Assembly: GCA_029027985.1 (NCBI GenBank)
Contig: CP119076.1
Coordinates: forward strand, 1,550,001-1,614,000
DNA: 64,000 nucleotides
Direction: 5' to 3'
From: Klebsiella aerogenes
GTDB lineage: Bacteria > Pseudomonadota > Gammaproteobacteria > Enterobacterales > Enterobacteriaceae
Position numbers and translations under genes: made by a program. Below, one piece after another: positions 58,722 to 64,000 of this stretch. Position 1 is the stretch's first letter. Each line of letters opens with the position of its first letter. The notes beneath the pieces are model-generated. The model was not told the origin of the DNA. It was given only the letters and a program-made list of their open reading frames with translations, and made no database searches.

Positions 58722-60086
58722 ATGTACAATTATAAAATAAAACATGCGCTGCTATTCGCGGTGTTCGGGGTGGCGGCATCTACGGCCAATGCCGCTGAAA
58801 ATACGCCATGGAACGGTACCGTATTAGGTTTTGAACCACCCCAGAGCGGATTATTAGGCGAGATGTTAGGTATCCGCCCGATCCTTGAAGATAACGGTTT
58901 TCGCTATAATTTAGGCTATCTCAATGAGATGGGCTATAACGCCGCAGGCGGTTACGATCATGATAAACACCTTGCCTATATTGACCAGGTGGCGCTGACG
59001 TTTACCCAGGACCTCGAACGCTGGACCGGCATGGCCGACGCGCGCATTGAAGGTAACATCGTCAACCGTAACCATGATGATAACCTCACCACTAAACGTC
59101 TGCAGGATCCACGGGTTAACTTTAACGATCTGTCGCAGGAGAGCTGGGGCGGCGGTTCGATAACGCGTCTTGGTTGGCTGACCTTTGCCCGCAGCTTTGA
59201 TGACCGGCGTCTGACGTGGCGTATCGGTATGATGAACAAGGTGCAGACCTTTGACCAGATTATCCCTTGTGATTTTCAGCTACTGTCGCAGTGCGGCGGT
59301 AAATCTGCCAACTCGTTGACCTGGAATAACTGGAACATTCATACCTGGGGCACCACGCTGGAATACAAGCTGACGCCCGTGCTGACGCTCAAAGGTGGGG
59401 TGATGGAACAAAACCCCCAAGCGGCTTCCCGCAGCCACGCCTGGAGCTGGTCGACTAAAGGCAGTAAAGGCATTTTATTGCCGCTGGAAATTGAGGCGCG
59501 CCCGCGGCCGTTTGGCTTGCCGGGGGCGTATAATCTCGGTGTGGTTTTCACGAATGCACCGCAAAGCGACCTGTATAGCGGTAAATCCGGCGGCGCCGGC
59601 GCAACCGACCCGGAAGGTTACGCTCAGCATAACCGTACCTGGTTTATGTATGCCGGGATGAACCAGCAAATTACCCGTCATGCTGACGATCCTCATCGGG
59701 GAATGAGTGTCTCCTTAAGCGGCAGCCTCAGCGATCAGCGCAGCAACTACATTCACACCGCCGTTGCTGCCTCAATGCGCTACCGCGGGCTGTTTGATGC
59801 CCGCCCCGAGGACTGGATTGGCTTCGGTCTGACCTGGATGGACATGAGCAGCCATTACGCGCGCAATCAGCAGTATATGAATACCCTGAGCGGGGCGCAG
59901 GATTACGCCGACCCTGCATATCAGCCAGTTGCCGGTCATTCGATTAACGGCGAGCTGTATTACCGTTTCCGCCCGGTCTCCTGGCTTGAACTACAGCCCG
60001 GCCTGCAATACTGGCACCGCCCCGGCGGCGTGGCGCAAACGCAGGATGCGTGGGTCATCGAATGGAAAACGGTGGTCACGTTCTAA
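58722..60086 (+). CDS. Carbohydrate porin, OprB family
   Basis: Outer-membrane sugar channel of 454 residues. A signal peptide MYNYKIKHALLFAVFGVAAS ends at NA-A. The mature part is a predicted beta-barrel with alternating aromatic strands and ends in the outer-membrane terminal Phe (WKTVVTF). Family-like blocks are RVNFNDLSQESWGGGSITRL and SLSGSLSDQRSNYIHTAVAA. The gene lies between two antiterminator modules upstream of bglG-type genes, so it probably brings beta-glucosides into the periplasm. E. coli bgl instead has a LamB-type porin, BglH, at the operon's other end. Confidence 0.85.
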   Translation: MYNYKIKHALLFAVFGVAASTANAAENTPWNGTVLGFEPPQSGLLGEMLGIRPILEDNGFRYNLGYLNEMGYNAAGGYDHDKHLAYIDQVALTFTQDLERWTGMADARIEGNIVNRNHDDNLTTKRLQDPRVNFNDLSQESWGGGSITRLGWLTFARSFDDRRLTWRIGMMNKVQTFDQIIPCDFQLLSQCGGKSANSLTWNNWNIHTWGTTLEYKLTPVLTLKGGVMEQNPQAASRSHAWSWSTKGSKGILLPLEIEARPRPFGLPGAYNLGVVFTNAPQSDLYSGKSGGAGATDPEGYAQHNRTWFMYAGMNQQITRHADDPHRGMSVSLSGSLSDQRSNYIHTAVAASMRYRGLFDARPEDWIGFGLTWMDMSSHYARNQQYMNTLSGAQDYADPAYQPVAGHSINGELYYRFRPVSWLELQPGLQYWHRPGGVAQTQDAWVIEWKTVVTF

Positions 60087-60175
60087 GGTATATCGCACAA
60101 TGAGTCGCGAGCTGTATCACGTTTTTATCCCGTCGCGCTTGAGTCGCAACAAGAAGTTGATACAGTGCGGAAGTT

Positions 60176-61089
<914 letters not shown>

Positions 61090-61104
61090 TCCCCCAATAA
61101 AACT

Positions 61105-64000
<2,896 letters not shown>

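Overview
This window is a contiguous piece of an enterobacterial chromosome, most likely Klebsiella or Raoultella. Its backbone keeps the gene order of the Escherichia coli yej-yei-mgl-cdd-dusC segment: yejK, rplY, radD, rsuA, bcr, yejG, yejFEBA, pdeN, mepS, lpxT, yeiR, yeiQ, efpL, yeiW, setB, fruBKA, nfo, yeiH, yeiE, lysP, cirA, yeiG, folE, yeiB, galS, mglBAC, preTA, sanA, cdd, yohKJ and dusC. The complete gentisate-type 3-hydroxybenzoate cluster (mhbRTDHIM), known from Klebsiella, sits between yohJ and dusC and is the main reason for the genus call. The species cannot be fixed by eye. I saw no tRNA, rRNA, insertion sequence, prophage or CRISPR array, and no gene looks frameshifted. The last gene, a 6-phospho-beta-glucosidase, runs off the end.

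Layout. 1-5000: yejK, then four accessory genes (DeoR regulator, Nudix hydrolase, secreted serine hydrolase, LysR regulator) between yejK and rplY. 5000-18980: L25, DNA repair helicase, rRNA pseudouridine synthase, drug efflux, the YejABEF peptide importer, a c-di-GMP phosphodiesterase, a murein endopeptidase and a lipid A phosphotransferase. 19000-24300: a zinc-type COG0523 GTPase, a divergent yeiQ/uxuA pair for hexuronate breakdown, an 85-bp tandem repeat array, the EF-P paralogue and yeiW. 24300-37600: setB, the fructose PTS operon under two Cra-type sites, nfo, yeiH/yeiE, lysP, and the Fur-controlled siderophore receptor cirA. 37600-45500: folE, yeiB, and the galS-mglBAC galactose import system with paired GalR/S and CRP sites. 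45000-51300: preTA, a DUF1097 membrane protein, sanA, cdd and yohJK. 51340-57360: the mhb cluster. 57430-64000: dusC, then a beta-glucoside operon of OprB-type porin, BglG antiterminator, EIIBCA permease and GH1 glucosidase.

How the genes work together. The mhb genes carry 3-hydroxybenzoate from uptake (MhbT) through 6-hydroxylation to gentisate (MhbM), ring cleavage (MhbD), isomerisation (MhbI) and hydrolysis to fumarate and pyruvate (MhbH). The beta-glucoside operon pairs an outer-membrane porin with a PTS permease and a phosphoglucosidase. A BglG/LicT-type antitermination signal overlapping an intrinsic terminator precedes each of its first three genes. Many carbon-supply genes here (galS, mgl, cdd, preTA) carry near-perfect CRP sites.

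The regulatory features I find most worth following are: three separate antiterminator/terminator modules in one operon; a terminator-like stem whose 3' arm contains the nfo ribosome binding site and whose T-run touches the nfo start codon; a 23-bp perfect dyad overlapping a perfect CRP site upstream of preTA; a Zur-like box upstream of yeiR; and the divergent uxuA/yeiQ pair with an ExuR/UxuR-like operator. I found no clearly new defence or mobile system.
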